DNA from: Thermoplasmata archaeon
GTDB lineage: Archaea; Thermoplasmatota; Thermoplasmata; Thermoplasmatales; Thermoplasmataceae
NCBI GenBank assembly: GCA_021797555.1
Contig: JAJZZM010000024.1
Span: 618 to 64,617 of the forward strand
Length of the DNA: 64,000 nt
Direction of reading: 5' to 3'
In this document: positions 45,454 to 55,148 of the stretch, piece by piece
Numbering within the stretch: the first letter of the stretch is position 1
Layout: the number at the start of each line of letters is the position of its first letter
Notes under the pieces: generated by a model
Database searches by the model: none
Told to the model about the DNA's origin: nothing
The model's input: the letters and a program-made list of their open reading frames with translations, nothing else
Program-made: the position numbers and the translations under genes

Positions 45454-48400
45454 TTAAAAATACTCCAGTGTAGTTTCTTCTTTTTCTTCTATGATTTCTC
45501 CCATGTCAAACGTATCATCTATAGAATCTATTAAACGCCTGATCTGGTACTGTAAATATTCAGGCAATTTGTATTCATCCATAACCTTTTCAGTTTCCTT
45601 TAGGTACTTAACTATGCTTCCATGGTGTATAGTCAATATTATGTTTGAAGAACCGCATTTCAGGCATTTCCCGGATAATGGTACCCTTCTATATTTTGTA
45701 TTGCATTTTGTGCACCTGAATTCCTGTGTAAAAAAGCTCCTCATATTGCCGAACATATCCGGTAAAAAGTGGGATGATATGACCCTTGCAGCAACATCAT
45801 TTTCATCCACTGATCTTAGTTTTGTCGCAAGACCCAATTGTTTTTCTATTTTTTCTTCCATAGTGCCTATTGTTTTATATGCCGATAAAACTACACCCTC
45901 ATTTAAATCTTCTGTATCAAATGAAAATCCGGAATCAGTGTATTTATCTTCATCCTTCATTTTTACTTTCATTGTTTTCATTATCTTTTCAACGTTTGCC
46001 GGAGAGCCATGTTTTTCTGTTTCTTTATAGAATTCAAGTGGATATTTATACAATGTATCAACATTCATGGCCTCCTTATCAATTTCTTCAGGATCAAGCA
46101 ATACAGTCAATACTAGAGGAGCGTCCATTAAACCACCGGTAGTTGATGGCAAAAAACTCTTTGAGAAATTTAATAAACCATCAAGCAAAAGCATTATACT
46201 ATCCTCATCACCATCACAATTTCTTCTTTTCGCTGCATGATAAAATGGATGGGCATAACAGCCATTGACCTTTGAAAACCCAACAATTCTGCTAACAATG
46301 CCACCGGATGTATGCGGTGCCAAACCTATTACAATCTGGCCTATTAAATCATCAATGCTATTGCACATATAATATGGTTCCATATTATAATATTTAACAA
46401 GCAAGTCATCGATAAAATTTGCAACTTTTAATAAATATTTCCCGGAATTTTCCGGGATTATTATATCCTGTGGATATATTTCATTTATTTCATTATCCTT
46501 ATAACCGAGTTTCATTAATTGTTCTGAAGTTAAATTTAATTCCTTTTTCTTAAAATGCGTAATCGGGATATCTGACATATCATATCTGCACGTCCCATCC
46601 TTATTAATGCTTATATCATATTTTGACCTTAATATTCCTTTTTCTAAAGGTTCAACGGTATTCATTTTTGACATTAATTTCTTAACTCCCTTTAATTCTT
46701 TTATATCATAAACATTTAACCTGGCCTCTGCTTTTTCCAGGGCCTCTTTTAAATTTATTTTAACATTTTTTTTATCATTTTGATCATATGTTACTGACCC
46801 GCATTTCTCACATATGGTAAACGGTGTTTCATTGCCACAGTTTTTGCATAATCTTGAATTTAACTCCATTTCGTATTCGCTTTTGTTTTTTGCTGCATTT
46901 ATTATTGACCTTCTATTATCACCATAATTTAGTATTGGAAATAAAACATGGACCTTGGGTTTCATTTTACGGTCCCCCGCTTTTTCTGGCCTCCCAAGTC
47001 TGGCACCTATCCTTATTGGTGCCCTGGGCTTTATTATTATTTTTGCCAGATCATTTACGGCATCCATAATATTATCTTTATCTGTAGAATTTATTTTATT
47101 TAGCTGGTTTTTATTTATATCAAAGCCTAAAGATACAATTAATGGGTAATATTCATCTATAACTATATTATTGTTGCTTATTTTAAATTCTATTCCAAGT
47201 TTTATTAATATGTCCCTTGATTGTAAATCAAGATATAATTTACCGTCAATAAGTCTTGAATTTTTTATTAAATCTATTAAATAATTTAATTCATCCATGC
47301 TTATGTCATGCCAGTAATAGTCATATTCCGGATATAACGGTATATTATATTTTCTTGATATTTCTATGGCTTCATACTGATCGGGCTTTTTATTCAGATA
47401 TTTTTTTAAATCATCATTTAAATAATATGACCACCATTCTACTGTAAATGGGGATGTTACTAAATTTTTATTATTTTCTAAAAAATCACCGTAGGCAATT
47501 AATATTTCACCTAAATCCGTTATCTGATCTATAGCATCCCTTATTTCTATTGCCTCATCAATAGTTTTTATTTTTTTATGTTCACCAGTTTTAAGTAAAA
47601 CCATGGGGCCGTCTATGGTATCACAGGGCGTAATTGCTGCAGCTTTTCCCGGCAATTCTACCTTTATCTGTGAACCTATGGCTATAAATTCATCTAAAAT
47701 ATACATGGTAACAGGATTTATGGATGCTGCTGCTAACCCGGATAGTCTTGATCTGCCATATCTCAATCTGAAACCTCCTGGCCTGTTTGGATATCCGAAA
47801 ACTGGTCTGCCCGCTATTATATCCTTTAAATATTTTTCAGATTTATCGTTTTTTTCCTCCTTTTTATTTTTGCCTATATTTTCTAAAATATCCCATTCCT
47901 TTAAATTCATTATATTTGTATATTTTAAAACCTTCCTTGCCTTCTGAATTAACCCCTCACAGAGAACAAGACACATGCCTCCACGGATATTATTTGTTTT
48001 AATTCTCTTCATATCTCTGTGCCCGGAAATTTCTGCTTCCTCACTACCCTCGCCATCGATCATTACCGGCGAGTTTTTTATGACCATTATTATTTCATCT
48101 GGTGTGGGCAAATACTGCAAATGCTTTGACCTGTTATATGCCTGTACCTCCTCTATATATCTCTCTATTTCTTCATCGGTTGCTTTAAAAGAACCTATAT
48201 TCAATTCCCTCCTGACTATATCTGTTATTAACACACTTAAAGCCTGTGCTGTTCCACCTGCGCTTCTTATTGGCCCGGAATATACTATATCTGCATAATC
48301 TGTATTATCATCATTTTTTATTATATTCACTTCCTTTATGCCCTCTAATGGTGCTACTAAAATTCCTTCAGTTAGTATTGCAAGCCCAACTCTCACTGCC

Positions 48401-48690
48401 TTGTCCAGAGCCTCTTTTTTATCATCTTTTAATAAATTTGCAACCTTTTTTGATATATATAATGATACTTCCTCCCTTGACATTTTTTTGCTTAATTCCC
48501 TGATGTCATCTGCTATGCCCTTTATATGTATTAATTCCTCAACCCTCTCGGCCATATCATTGGCCAATGGTATTTCAACGTCAGTGGAAACATCCTTTCC
48601 TAAAGATCTGGCTTCTTCTGCTATTTCATAGCATTCGTCTACCTTTTTACGGAGATTATTATTGTATTCATCAAGGTTTTTATCGATCAT
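45454..48690 (-). CDS. polC: DNA polymerase D (Pol II), large subunit DP2
   Basis: This 1078-residue catalytic subunit of the euryarchaeal replicative polymerase D starts with the DP2 N-terminal helical region and carries VYSGPIRSAGGTAQALSVLI. A zinc site CKNCGN...CEKCGS lies near residue 615-635. The double-psi-barrel catalytic motif RRNCDGDEDSIMLLLDG near 825 holds the active-site Asp residues, and a second zinc site is CTKCNTKY...CLKCGSSN near 990. No intein interrupts the motif. The small exonuclease subunit DP1 is not in this window. Confidence 0.97.
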   Translation of the reverse strand: MIDKNLDEYNNNLRKKVDECYEIAEEARSLGKDVSTDVEIPLANDMAERVEELIHIKGIADDIRELSKKMSREEVSLYISKKVANLLKDDKKEALDKAVRVGLAILTEGILVAPLEGIKEVNIIKNDDNTDYADIVYSGPIRSAGGTAQALSVLITDIVRRELNIGSFKATDEEIERYIEEVQAYNRSKHLQYLPTPDEIIMVIKNSPVMIDGEGSEEAEISGHRDMKRIKTNNIRGGMCLVLCEGLIQKARKVLKYTNIMNLKEWDILENIGKNKKEEKNDKSEKYLKDIIAGRPVFGYPNRPGGFRLRYGRSRLSGLAAASINPVTMYILDEFIAIGSQIKVELPGKAAAITPCDTIDGPMVLLKTGEHKKIKTIDEAIEIRDAIDQITDLGEILIAYGDFLENNKNLVTSPFTVEWWSYYLNDDLKKYLNKKPDQYEAIEISRKYNIPLYPEYDYYWHDISMDELNYLIDLIKNSRLIDGKLYLDLQSRDILIKLGIEFKISNNNIVIDEYYPLIVSLGFDINKNQLNKINSTDKDNIMDAVNDLAKIIIKPRAPIRIGARLGRPEKAGDRKMKPKVHVLFPILNYGDNRRSIINAAKNKSEYEMELNSRLCKNCGNETPFTICEKCGSVTYDQNDKKNVKINLKEALEKAEARLNVYDIKELKGVKKLMSKMNTVEPLEKGILRSKYDISINKDGTCRYDMSDIPITHFKKKELNLTSEQLMKLGYKDNEINEIYPQDIIIPENSGKYLLKVANFIDDLLVKYYNMEPYYMCNSIDDLIGQIVIGLAPHTSGGIVSRIVGFSKVNGCYAHPFYHAAKRRNCDGDEDSIMLLLDGLLNFSKSFLPSTTGGLMDAPLVLTVLLDPEEIDKEAMNVDTLYKYPLEFYKETEKHGSPANVEKIMKTMKVKMKDEDKYTDSGFSFDTEDLNEGVVLSAYKTIGTMEEKIEKQLGLATKLRSVDENDVAARVISSHFLPDMFGNMRSFFTQEFRCTKCNTKYRRVPLSGKCLKCGSSNIILTIHHGSIVKYLKETEKVMDEYKLPEYLQYQIRRLIDSIDDTFDMGEIIEEKEETTLEYF

Positions 48691-48691
48691 A

Positions 48692-49024
48692 TTACGCTTT
48701 AAGCAAATCGCTCAATAAAAGCTTATCCAATAGTGAAGCCTTTATCTTTAACTGCTGTTTCATATATGCATCCATTGCATTAACTTCCTTTGATAATATC
48801 TTATTAAAAATTTCAGAACTTACCTCAACAGTGATATTTGCATTTGTTTTCCCCTCAACGGGCTCTGTTATATGCCCATTTTCGGCCTTAAAATAATACG
48901 AATCTTTTCCATCAAATATAATTTCTATTGTTTTATTTACCCCTGCCAACTTCTTTGAATAATTCGGGTCACTAGCTATTTTATCATTCAATTTCTTTAC
49001 TAATTCATTCAACACTTCTTTCAT
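48692..49024 (-). CDS. SCP2-like sterol/lipid-binding domain protein
   Basis: The 110-residue single-domain protein matches the SCP2 fold pattern: [20 protein letters not shown], then strands [19 protein letters not shown], then [20 protein letters not shown] and a C-terminal helix. SCP2 domains bind hydrophobic ligands such as acyl-CoAs or isoprenoids. It lies between pyrG, which it overlaps by 20 bases, and polC, one base away, so the three genes form an operon. The context gives no clear lipid role. Confidence 0.75.
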   Translation of the reverse strand: MKEVLNELVKKLNDKIASDPNYSKKLAGVNKTIEIIFDGKDSYYFKAENGHITEPVEGKTNANITVEVSSEIFNKILSKEVNAMDAYMKQQLKIKASLLDKLLLSDLLKA

Positions 49025-50612
49025 ATATTTTGCCTCTCTTTTTTTTATATTCCAGTGATTTTTTTATGAAATATAAATGTACCTTTGATGGATTTAACGG
49101 CCTTGATGTAAATTCAGCATGGTATTGTGTAGCAATGTAATTATCATTGTCTTTTAATTCAAGTATTTCCATCCTTATTTTTTCATCATCTGTTCCTGAA
49201 AACACAACTCCGGAATTCTCAAATTTTTTTATATATTCAGGATTTACTTCAAATCTATGTCTGTGCCTCTCATGTATAATATCACTATTATATATTTCAT
49301 GTGCTAATGTATTTTTATTTATTAAAACTTTTTTTGACCCAAGTCTCATTGTTCCTCCCAGGTCCTTTATTTTCTCCTGTTCAGGAAGTAATGCTATAAC
49401 AGGATATTCCGTATTTTCATTGAACTCAGTGCTATTTGCATTCTTTAAATTTAAAACGTTCCTTGCTATTTCAATAACTGAAACCTGGAATCCAAGACAT
49501 ATACCAAGGTAAGGTATTTTATTTTCCCTTGCATATTTTTCTGCAATAATTTTTCCCTCAACACCACGGTAACCAAAGCCTCCAGGAATTAATATACCAT
49601 CAACATCAATTAATTCTTCAATATTATTAATTAGATTATCGGCATTTACCCATTTTATATTTACTGCTATGCCAGTATTGCCTGTTACATGTGAAAATGC
49701 TTCCTTATGGCTTATATATGCATCCTCCATATCCACGTATTTGCCAACTATAGCAACAGTTACCTCTTCCTTTGGTTTTTTTATGTTTTCAACAAAATCC
49801 TTTAATGTATAATTTAATTCATGGTCATCAAAACCAAATAATTCTCTTACATAACCTAATATATTTTGTTTTTCCATTAATTCAGGAACCTGGTAAACAT
49901 TTCTTACATTGTAAACGCTTATTATGCCATTTTCAGAAACATCTGTAAATAATGATATCTTCTTTTTTGATTCCTCATTTAATTTTTTTTCAGATCTGCA
50001 GAATAATATATCAGGCTGTATTCCTATTGCCCTTAATTCCTTAACACTGTGCTGTGTCGGCTTTGTTTTCTGTTCATTCCCTGATTCTGGAACCAATGTA
50101 ACATGGCCAAATATCATATTATTTTCCTTTTCGGATTTCATCTGCCTTAATGCCTCTAAAAACGGCATTGATTCTATATCACCCACTGTTCCACCGACTT
50201 CTATTAAAGCAATATCATAGTCCTTTGCAGCCTTTTTTATTCTGCTTTTTATTTCATTTGTTATATGCGGTATTATCTGGACAGTGCTCCCTAAATAATC
50301 TCCACGCCTTTCCTTTTCTATTACCTCCTTATATATTTTTCCTGTTGTTATATTACTATCTGATGTTAAATCCGTATCCAAAAACCTTTCATAGTTTCCA
50401 AGATCAAGGTCTACTTCACCACCATCATTTAAAACAAATACTTCACCATGCTGGTATGGATTCATCGTGCCCGCATCGTAATTTAAATAAGGGTCTATTT
50501 TAATGTTTGTTACTTTGAAGCCACTGTTTTTTAAAAGATATGATAGGCTTGATGTTATTGTGCCTTTGCCTAATCCGGAAATAACACCTCCGGTAATTAC
50601 TATATAATGCAT
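49005..50612 (-). CDS. pyrG: CTP synthase
   Basis: The 535-residue enzyme aminates UTP to CTP. The synthase domain has [19 protein letters not shown] (residues 5-23) and [17 protein letters not shown]. The glutaminase domain has the nucleophile Cys in [14 protein letters not shown] (about residue 375) and a His-Glu pair in [10 protein letters not shown] (about 506-515), where most bacteria have HPEF. Length is normal. It is first of the pyrG-SCP2-polC chain. Confidence 0.97.
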   Translation of the reverse strand: MHYIVITGGVISGLGKGTITSSLSYLLKNSGFKVTNIKIDPYLNYDAGTMNPYQHGEVFVLNDGGEVDLDLGNYERFLDTDLTSDSNITTGKIYKEVIEKERRGDYLGSTVQIIPHITNEIKSRIKKAAKDYDIALIEVGGTVGDIESMPFLEALRQMKSEKENNMIFGHVTLVPESGNEQKTKPTQHSVKELRAIGIQPDILFCRSEKKLNEESKKKISLFTDVSENGIISVYNVRNVYQVPELMEKQNILGYVRELFGFDDHELNYTLKDFVENIKKPKEEVTVAIVGKYVDMEDAYISHKEAFSHVTGNTGIAVNIKWVNADNLINNIEELIDVDGILIPGGFGYRGVEGKIIAEKYARENKIPYLGICLGFQVSVIEIARNVLNLKNANSTEFNENTEYPVIALLPEQEKIKDLGGTMRLGSKKVLINKNTLAHEIYNSDIIHERHRHRFEVNPEYIKKFENSGVVFSGTDDEKIRMEILELKDNDNYIATQYHAEFTSRPLNPSKVHLYFIKKSLEYKKKRGKIYERSVE

Positions 50613-50668
50613 TATCTCATAGTAAAAATTCTTTAATAAATTTTTTGATTTATACTTATTTCACAATA

Positions 50669-51607
50669 TTATACATATTTTAAAGGACATTTTAACTCAC
50701 CAATATTATTAGAAAAATTACCTCTTATCCAGTATTTTAATTTATCTTTATCTATTATTATGGTACCGTCACTGTTAATTTTTCCTATTATATTTTTATC
50801 GTCATATAATGCAACCGTGCATTTTCCTATATAACCATTTGCTCTTATTAGATATTGTGACATTGATGCTGCATAGCACATTTCAATATTATTTATTTTA
50901 TAAATATGTAGGCCAGATTTTTTTATCCTATCCCTTAATTTTTTTAGTAAATAATTAATTTCATTTTGATTATCTATAACTGGTAATTTTTTATCATTGG
51001 TGCCACCAAGTCTGGATAGTTCACGAATAAATATTTTAAATCTATTATCATTACCTATATCTAAAGATAATCTATCTATAAAATTATATATACTCTGATA
51101 ATTATTTTTATTAAGATGTAACCTTATGACAATATCTGAATTTATGTTGCTTTTATGTAAATTTAAAATATTATTATAAATAATATCAAAAGTATCTGTT
51201 TTTTCTCTTGTTATTCTAAATTTATTATGATTATCTTTATCTCCATCAAATGATATTTGAAACCATCTAACATAAAGTTCATATAATTCCTTAAATTTTT
51301 TTATTGTTAATAAAGAACCGTTGGTTGTCATAGAAGATGTTAATTTAAAATTATATCTTATTGAGAGATATTTTGAATATTCCATTATATCTTTAATAAC
51401 ATCATACGCTAACATTGGCTCTCCGCCAAACCAGTTTATCTCTAAATTTTTTAATGTTTTTGACCTTGCCAGTATTAAATTTTTTATTCCCTCTATAACC
51501 TTATCATCCATTTTTTTAATTTTAAAATTTTCATAGCAATATACACATCTAAAATTACATTCTTCAGTAGGTAATATATCTAATCTTAAATTTCTGTTGT
51601 ATATCAT
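50669..51607 (-). CDS. Radical SAM peptide maturase with short SPASM/Twitch-like tail
   Basis: From the ATG at 51607 the protein has about 312 residues; a TTG at 51637 would add ten residues and overlap the peptide gene. The radical SAM cluster motif is CNFRCVYCY (Cys 17, 21, 24), followed by NWFGGEPMLAYDV. The C-terminus has CYAASMSQYLIRANGYIGKC, then TVALYDDKNIIGKINSDGT, and ends ELKCPLKYV. This matches the start of SPASM domains in thioether-forming maturases. It stops at the first Cys of the usual final Cys cluster, so one auxiliary cluster may be missing. It lies 20 bases downstream of a Cys-rich 40-residue peptide gene, its probable substrate. Confidence 0.85.
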   Translation of the reverse strand: MIYNRNLRLDILPTEECNFRCVYCYENFKIKKMDDKVIEGIKNLILARSKTLKNLEINWFGGEPMLAYDVIKDIMEYSKYLSIRYNFKLTSSMTTNGSLLTIKKFKELYELYVRWFQISFDGDKDNHNKFRITREKTDTFDIIYNNILNLHKSNINSDIVIRLHLNKNNYQSIYNFIDRLSLDIGNDNRFKIFIRELSRLGGTNDKKLPVIDNQNEINYLLKKLRDRIKKSGLHIYKINNIEMCYAASMSQYLIRANGYIGKCTVALYDDKNIIGKINSDGTIIIDKDKLKYWIRGNFSNNIGELKCPLKYV

Positions 51608-51627
51608 AATATCATTAAACTGGAAAT

Positions 51628-51750
51628 TTACATGCAACTTATATTAATACAACCACATCCACCCAGCATTTTCATTATTTTATGGCCCTCATCTATTTCA
51701 TTTATAGTTTTTATAACTCCATAATTATCTATTTCAATATTATCTATCAT
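51628..51750 (-). CDS. Candidate RiPP precursor peptide 1 (40 aa)
   Basis: This unannotated 40-codon gene begins MIDNIEIDNYGVIKTINEID and ends with a Cys-rich tail GGCGCINISCM. The acidic N-terminal part looks like a leader, and the last ~11 residues, with three Cys, look like a core. The stop is 20 bases from the maturase ATG. The leader start is almost identical to that of the peptide gene at 53102, and both lie beside an MFS gene in the same divergent arrangement. The Cys could form thioether bonds made by the radical SAM enzyme. Cleavage after the GG at residues 30-31 is possible. Confidence 0.75.
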   Translation of the reverse strand: MIDNIEIDNYGVIKTINEIDEGHKIMKMLGGCGCINISCM

Positions 51751-51796
51751 ATTAAACTTAAGGAAATATATATATATAATTTTCTATTATGGTCCG
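51751..51796. promoter_or_regulatory. Shared divergent promoter, cassette 1
   Basis: The 46-base space between the peptide and transporter ATGs holds TTAAACTTAAGG followed by an alternating AT tract usable as a TATA box in both directions. AAGGAAA before the tract fits a BRE for the transporter gene. The same block, with a slightly longer AT tract, recurs at 53234-53280. Confidence 0.65.
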
Positions 51797-52987
51797 ATGT
51801 TGAATAACTATAAAATTATGTATTTTTATTCATATATATCAAACCTAATGGCCTCTCCATTGGATATAATATTTCTATGGATAATTATAATAAAAACAGA
51901 TTCAATACTGTTTGCTGGCTTGGGTTTAACTTTTTTATTTTTACCAACGTCATTATCATTTTTTACTGGCTATTTAACAGATAATATAAAAAATAAAAAA
52001 ACATTATTAATATTTATAAATTTTTTAAGAATTCTAACTGCAATATTTATTATATTTGATCTTATAAATTTTAAATTTGTGCATTTTATTGTACTCCTAA
52101 TTTTATTTTTAATATTTGGTTTTTTTAATACATTTACAAATAATATTTTTCGGTCAATTGAAAAGTATACTGTTGATGAAAACAAATTAAATAAATATTT
52201 TAAAATTATTCATATATTATATTTTGCTGGGTCTATATCAGGGCTATTAATCTCTGGTATTCTTTTGTCTGTTAATTACAATTTTGCAATTATATTTATA
52301 ATTATTGCTTTATTTGTTCAAATATTATTAATAAAATTAATTGATACAAAAAACATAGATTTTAATAAAAACAAACAATACAAATCAAAAACAAACGATT
52401 TAATTAATTCTATTTTATATATTAAAAATCATAAGTTGCTTCTGGATATTATAATAATAGGAGTAATTTCTGATTTTATTGCATCCATGCTTGAACCGGT
52501 ATTAACGTATATAACACATGATATATTAAAAATAAATGCATTTTTCCTAACCTTATTTGCTGTTTTTATTGTTTTAGGCTCAATAACAGGAACATTATTT
52601 GCAGGAAAAATTAAGGGCAAGGTGTATAAATATTATTTAATCATAATGTTTTTGCTTCCAGTATTTTATTATTTTATTTATATTGTTTCAGATAATTTAT
52701 ATTTCATTTTTATTGTTCTTTTTATTTTAGGATTATTATCATCATTTTTGGCCTTATTTCATAGTATACTGTACTTTAAAAATATAGATAGGGAAAATTC
52801 AGGTAAAATATATGGATTTAACAGTTCGCTTAATGGAATTGTGCAGCCTTTTTCTGGCGTAATAATAGGATTTATAATATCATTTTATTTATTAAAAATA
52901 GGCATAGACTTTATGGTTATATTATTATTTATAAATTTCTTTATTTTATTATTTATTTTAAAAGATATGAAAAATGCATCCATATAA
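51797..52987 (+). CDS. MFS transporter, candidate RiPP exporter 1
   Basis: This 396-residue protein is very hydrophobic, with about 12 helices in two halves. The first loop reads GYLTDNIKNKK and the end has GIVQPFSGVIIGFIISFYLL. It resembles drug-efflux-type MFS proteins. It is divergent from precursor 1 across a 46-base promoter. It is clearly paralogous to the protein at 53281 (same MLNNYK start, LFHSIL-FK-ID and QPFSGVIIGFI segments). Export of the modified peptide, or self-resistance to it, is inferred from position. Confidence 0.8.
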   Translation: MLNNYKIMYFYSYISNLMASPLDIIFLWIIIIKTDSILFAGLGLTFLFLPTSLSFFTGYLTDNIKNKKTLLIFINFLRILTAIFIIFDLINFKFVHFIVLLILFLIFGFFNTFTNNIFRSIEKYTVDENKLNKYFKIIHILYFAGSISGLLISGILLSVNYNFAIIFIIIALFVQILLIKLIDTKNIDFNKNKQYKSKTNDLINSILYIKNHKLLLDIIIIGVISDFIASMLEPVLTYITHDILKINAFFLTLFAVFIVLGSITGTLFAGKIKGKVYKYYLIIMFLLPVFYYFIYIVSDNLYFIFIVLFILGLLSSFLALFHSILYFKNIDRENSGKIYGFNSSLNGIVQPFSGVIIGFIISFYLLKIGIDFMVILLFINFFILLFILKDMKNASI

Positions 52988-53101
52988 ATAATTATTATTC
53001 ATATTTTTATTATAATAGACATAAAGTAATAAAATATTATAATAATAATTTTATGCGATTATAAATTTATACTAAAAAATTATAATTAAAAATTTATAAA
53101 C

Positions 53102-53233
53102 TTAGCATGGGACAAGAAGCTCTGGACCACAGCCTAAATTTGCCTCTCTTGGTTTTATATGTTCATCTGGATTAACAAAACCTTCTGGCACAGTTATTAT
53201 TCCATAATTATCTATTTCAATATTCTCTATCAT
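53102..53233 (-). CDS. Candidate RiPP precursor peptide 2 (43 aa)
   Basis: This 43-codon gene begins MIENIEIDNYGIITVPEGFV and ends ANLGCGPELLVPC. Its first 13 residues match precursor 1 at all but two positions, whereas the rest differs, including a core-like tail with two Cys separated by seven residues. A longer frame reaches 53329, but the start at 53233 matches precursor 1 exactly and avoids overlap with the transporter. No second maturase is nearby, so the enzyme at 50669 may modify both peptides. Confidence 0.75.
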   Translation of the reverse strand: MIENIEIDNYGIITVPEGFVNPDEHIKPREANLGCGPELLVPC

Positions 53234-53280
53234 ATTAAACTTAAGGAAATATATATATATATATTTTCTATCATGGTTCG
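53234..53280. promoter_or_regulatory. Shared divergent promoter, cassette 2
   Basis: This 47-base spacer is nearly identical to 51751-51796: TTAAACTTAAGG, an AT tract, TTTTCTAT, then an ATGGT-CGATGTTGAA-AAC-type transporter start. The AT tract is longer here. The conservation continues into the first codons of both genes, which indicates recent cassette duplication. Confidence 0.65.
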
Positions 53281-54477
53281 ATGTTGAACAACTATAAAAA
53301 GATATATTTAAGTATATTGGCCTCGTCACTTTTATATGGCAAGGACCTTATATTTATATGGATAATATTAGAAAAAACAGACTCAATACTGTTAGCAGGA
53401 ATTGCACTTACAATATTTTATATACCCTCATTTTTATCTGTTATTATTGGTCCTATTGTAGATAGTTTTAAAAATAAAAAAAATATTTTAATAATTTCAA
53501 ATACAATGCATTTTATAATAATATTACTTATAATTATAATACTGTTAAAATCAGGATTTATAATTTATATAATCTTTTTATTTTTATTATTCTTATACAG
53601 CTTTGTAACAAATTTTTCTAATTTGAGTTTTATGTCCCTTCAAAAACATATAGTTAATAGCACTGATTCAAAAAAATACTTTAAAAATTTGCATAGTGTT
53701 TATATGCTATCATCAATTTTTGGATTATTAATTACAGGATTATTATTAACATTAAATTATAACTTTGCATTAATATTTATGGCATCTATTCTTATAATAT
53801 CGACTGTTATTTCATCATTAATTGATATTAAAAATATCAACTTTGAATCAAAAAAACTTGATTTCCATGGATTGAGAAGCATAAGGTACGCATTTAATTA
53901 TCTAAAAAATAATAGTGTGCTTTTAGATTTACAGGTGCTTTCAATTATAAACGGCCTTGGTGTTGCAATGATTGTTCCTGCAGTGGCATATATTTCATAT
54001 AATATACTAAATATATCTGCATTTTTATTGACAACATTTTTTATTGCAGGTTTAATAGGTTCATTCATAGGAACTTTAATTTCATCTAAAATTCATACTA
54101 ATGTAAAAGGAAGAATATACAAATATTATTTAATAATAGCATTTATCTTCCCGTTTGCATATTATAATATATATTTATTCTATAATTATTTATATATAAT
54201 TTACATTATTTTCTTCATAACCGGTTTAATGGAATCTATAATATCATTATTTCATAGCATCTTGAATTTTAAATATATAGATAAAAATATATCAGCAAGT
54301 GTCTATGGATTAAAGCAGACGCTCAATGGTATAACACAGCCTTTTTCTGGTGTAATAATTGGATTTATTATAACATTTTATTTATTAAAATCAGCATTTT
54401 TATTTATATTTATAATATTCTTTACTGATTTTATTATTTTATTATTTTTAAAGAGTATAAAAAATGCGGAAATTTAA
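53281..54477 (+). CDS. MFS transporter, candidate RiPP exporter 2
   Basis: This 398-residue, ~12-helix paralogue of the transporter at 51797 starts MLNNYKKIYLSILASSLLYG and has the loop GPIVDSFKNKKN. Its C-terminal ~75 codons and 3' flank recur as a broken copy at 57290-57599. It is divergent from precursor 2, mirroring cassette 1. Sequence divergence from exporter 1 is much greater than in the promoter/leader block, which fits matching each transporter to a different peptide. Substrate is inferred. Confidence 0.8.
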   Translation: MLNNYKKIYLSILASSLLYGKDLIFIWIILEKTDSILLAGIALTIFYIPSFLSVIIGPIVDSFKNKKNILIISNTMHFIIILLIIIILLKSGFIIYIIFLFLLFLYSFVTNFSNLSFMSLQKHIVNSTDSKKYFKNLHSVYMLSSIFGLLITGLLLTLNYNFALIFMASILIISTVISSLIDIKNINFESKKLDFHGLRSIRYAFNYLKNNSVLLDLQVLSIINGLGVAMIVPAVAYISYNILNISAFLLTTFFIAGLIGSFIGTLISSKIHTNVKGRIYKYYLIIAFIFPFAYYNIYLFYNYLYIIYIIFFITGLMESIISLFHSILNFKYIDKNISASVYGLKQTLNGITQPFSGVIIGFIITFYLLKSAFLFIFIIFFTDFIILLFLKSIKNAEI

Positions 54478-54559
54478 TTTATATAATAAATTTTTTAATT
54501 AAGCAAAAATTATATACCAACAATAAAAACATAGGCTATAAAATATATTATAAAAAATA
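54243..54559 (+). repeat. Direct repeat A1: 3' end and flank of exporter 2
   Basis: About 310 bases covering the last part of the exporter gene and ~80 bases beyond it recur at 57290-57599. There is a short internal deletion near the stop codon and a few substitutions. The intervening 2.7 kb holds transposase relics and an ATPase gene. Confidence 0.93.
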
Positions 54560-54639
54560 AAGTAAGATGCATAATTTATTTTATTAAAAATTTTAATTTA
54601 ATATAAATTCCCTGAAATAACATTTACATCAATATATAA

Positions 54640-55130
54640 AAGAATAAGGAAGGTCATTCCAGAAATACAGAATGGCAACAATGGTGTATTGGCAGCAATA
54701 GATTCATAAGATTTAAAATAGCATTAATGGGAGATTATTTAGGCAATAAATGGCATAGAAAAAGAAAGGTATGATAAAATTGCATGCTGTTATAAACATA
54801 AAGAATTTTAATATTATAGATCATTCAATAACAGATGAGTATACAAATGATGCCATGGAGGGAATAAACATAATAAGAAGAATAAAGAATAGAATAAATA
54901 AATTATATAGTGATAAAGGTATTATTACAAAATTATTTGCAATGAGTTAAAAAATAAAGCATTAATACCTGTTAGAAGGAATGCAATTACATTATCCAGA
55001 GTATCTTCTTATAGATCTAAAATTACCAGATTTATTAAAAGGTTCAATGAAGGATTATGGAAGAATAACAGATATTGATTGAGGTAGAATATTACAATTA
55101 TTTCATGATACAATAAAGATTATAAATATA
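54640..55130 (+). pseudogene. Decayed DDE transposase (IS5/IS4-like)
   Basis: Across shifting frames the strand encodes WHRKRK, then KLHAVINIKNFNIIDHSITD, then NDAMEGINIIRRIKNRINKL, then YSDKG. Further on it encodes LIPVRRNAIT and RFNEGLWKNNRY. These fit a DDE transposase of the IS5/IS4 type, with the second catalytic Asp in YSDKG. At least three frameshifts or stops interrupt it, and no terminal repeats are recognised. It ends just before the ATPase gene. Confidence 0.7.
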
Positions 55131-55148
55131 ATCATTATAAACATAATC

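Noticed and set aside
45491-48896. Several long open frames antisense to the polymerase D gene
   Set aside because: They are mirror images of a 1078-residue conserved coding gene and show no independent motifs.
53102-53329. 75-codon version of precursor 2 starting at 53329
   Set aside because: It overlaps the exporter start and its first 32 codons run through the shared promoter; the start at 53233 matches precursor 1.
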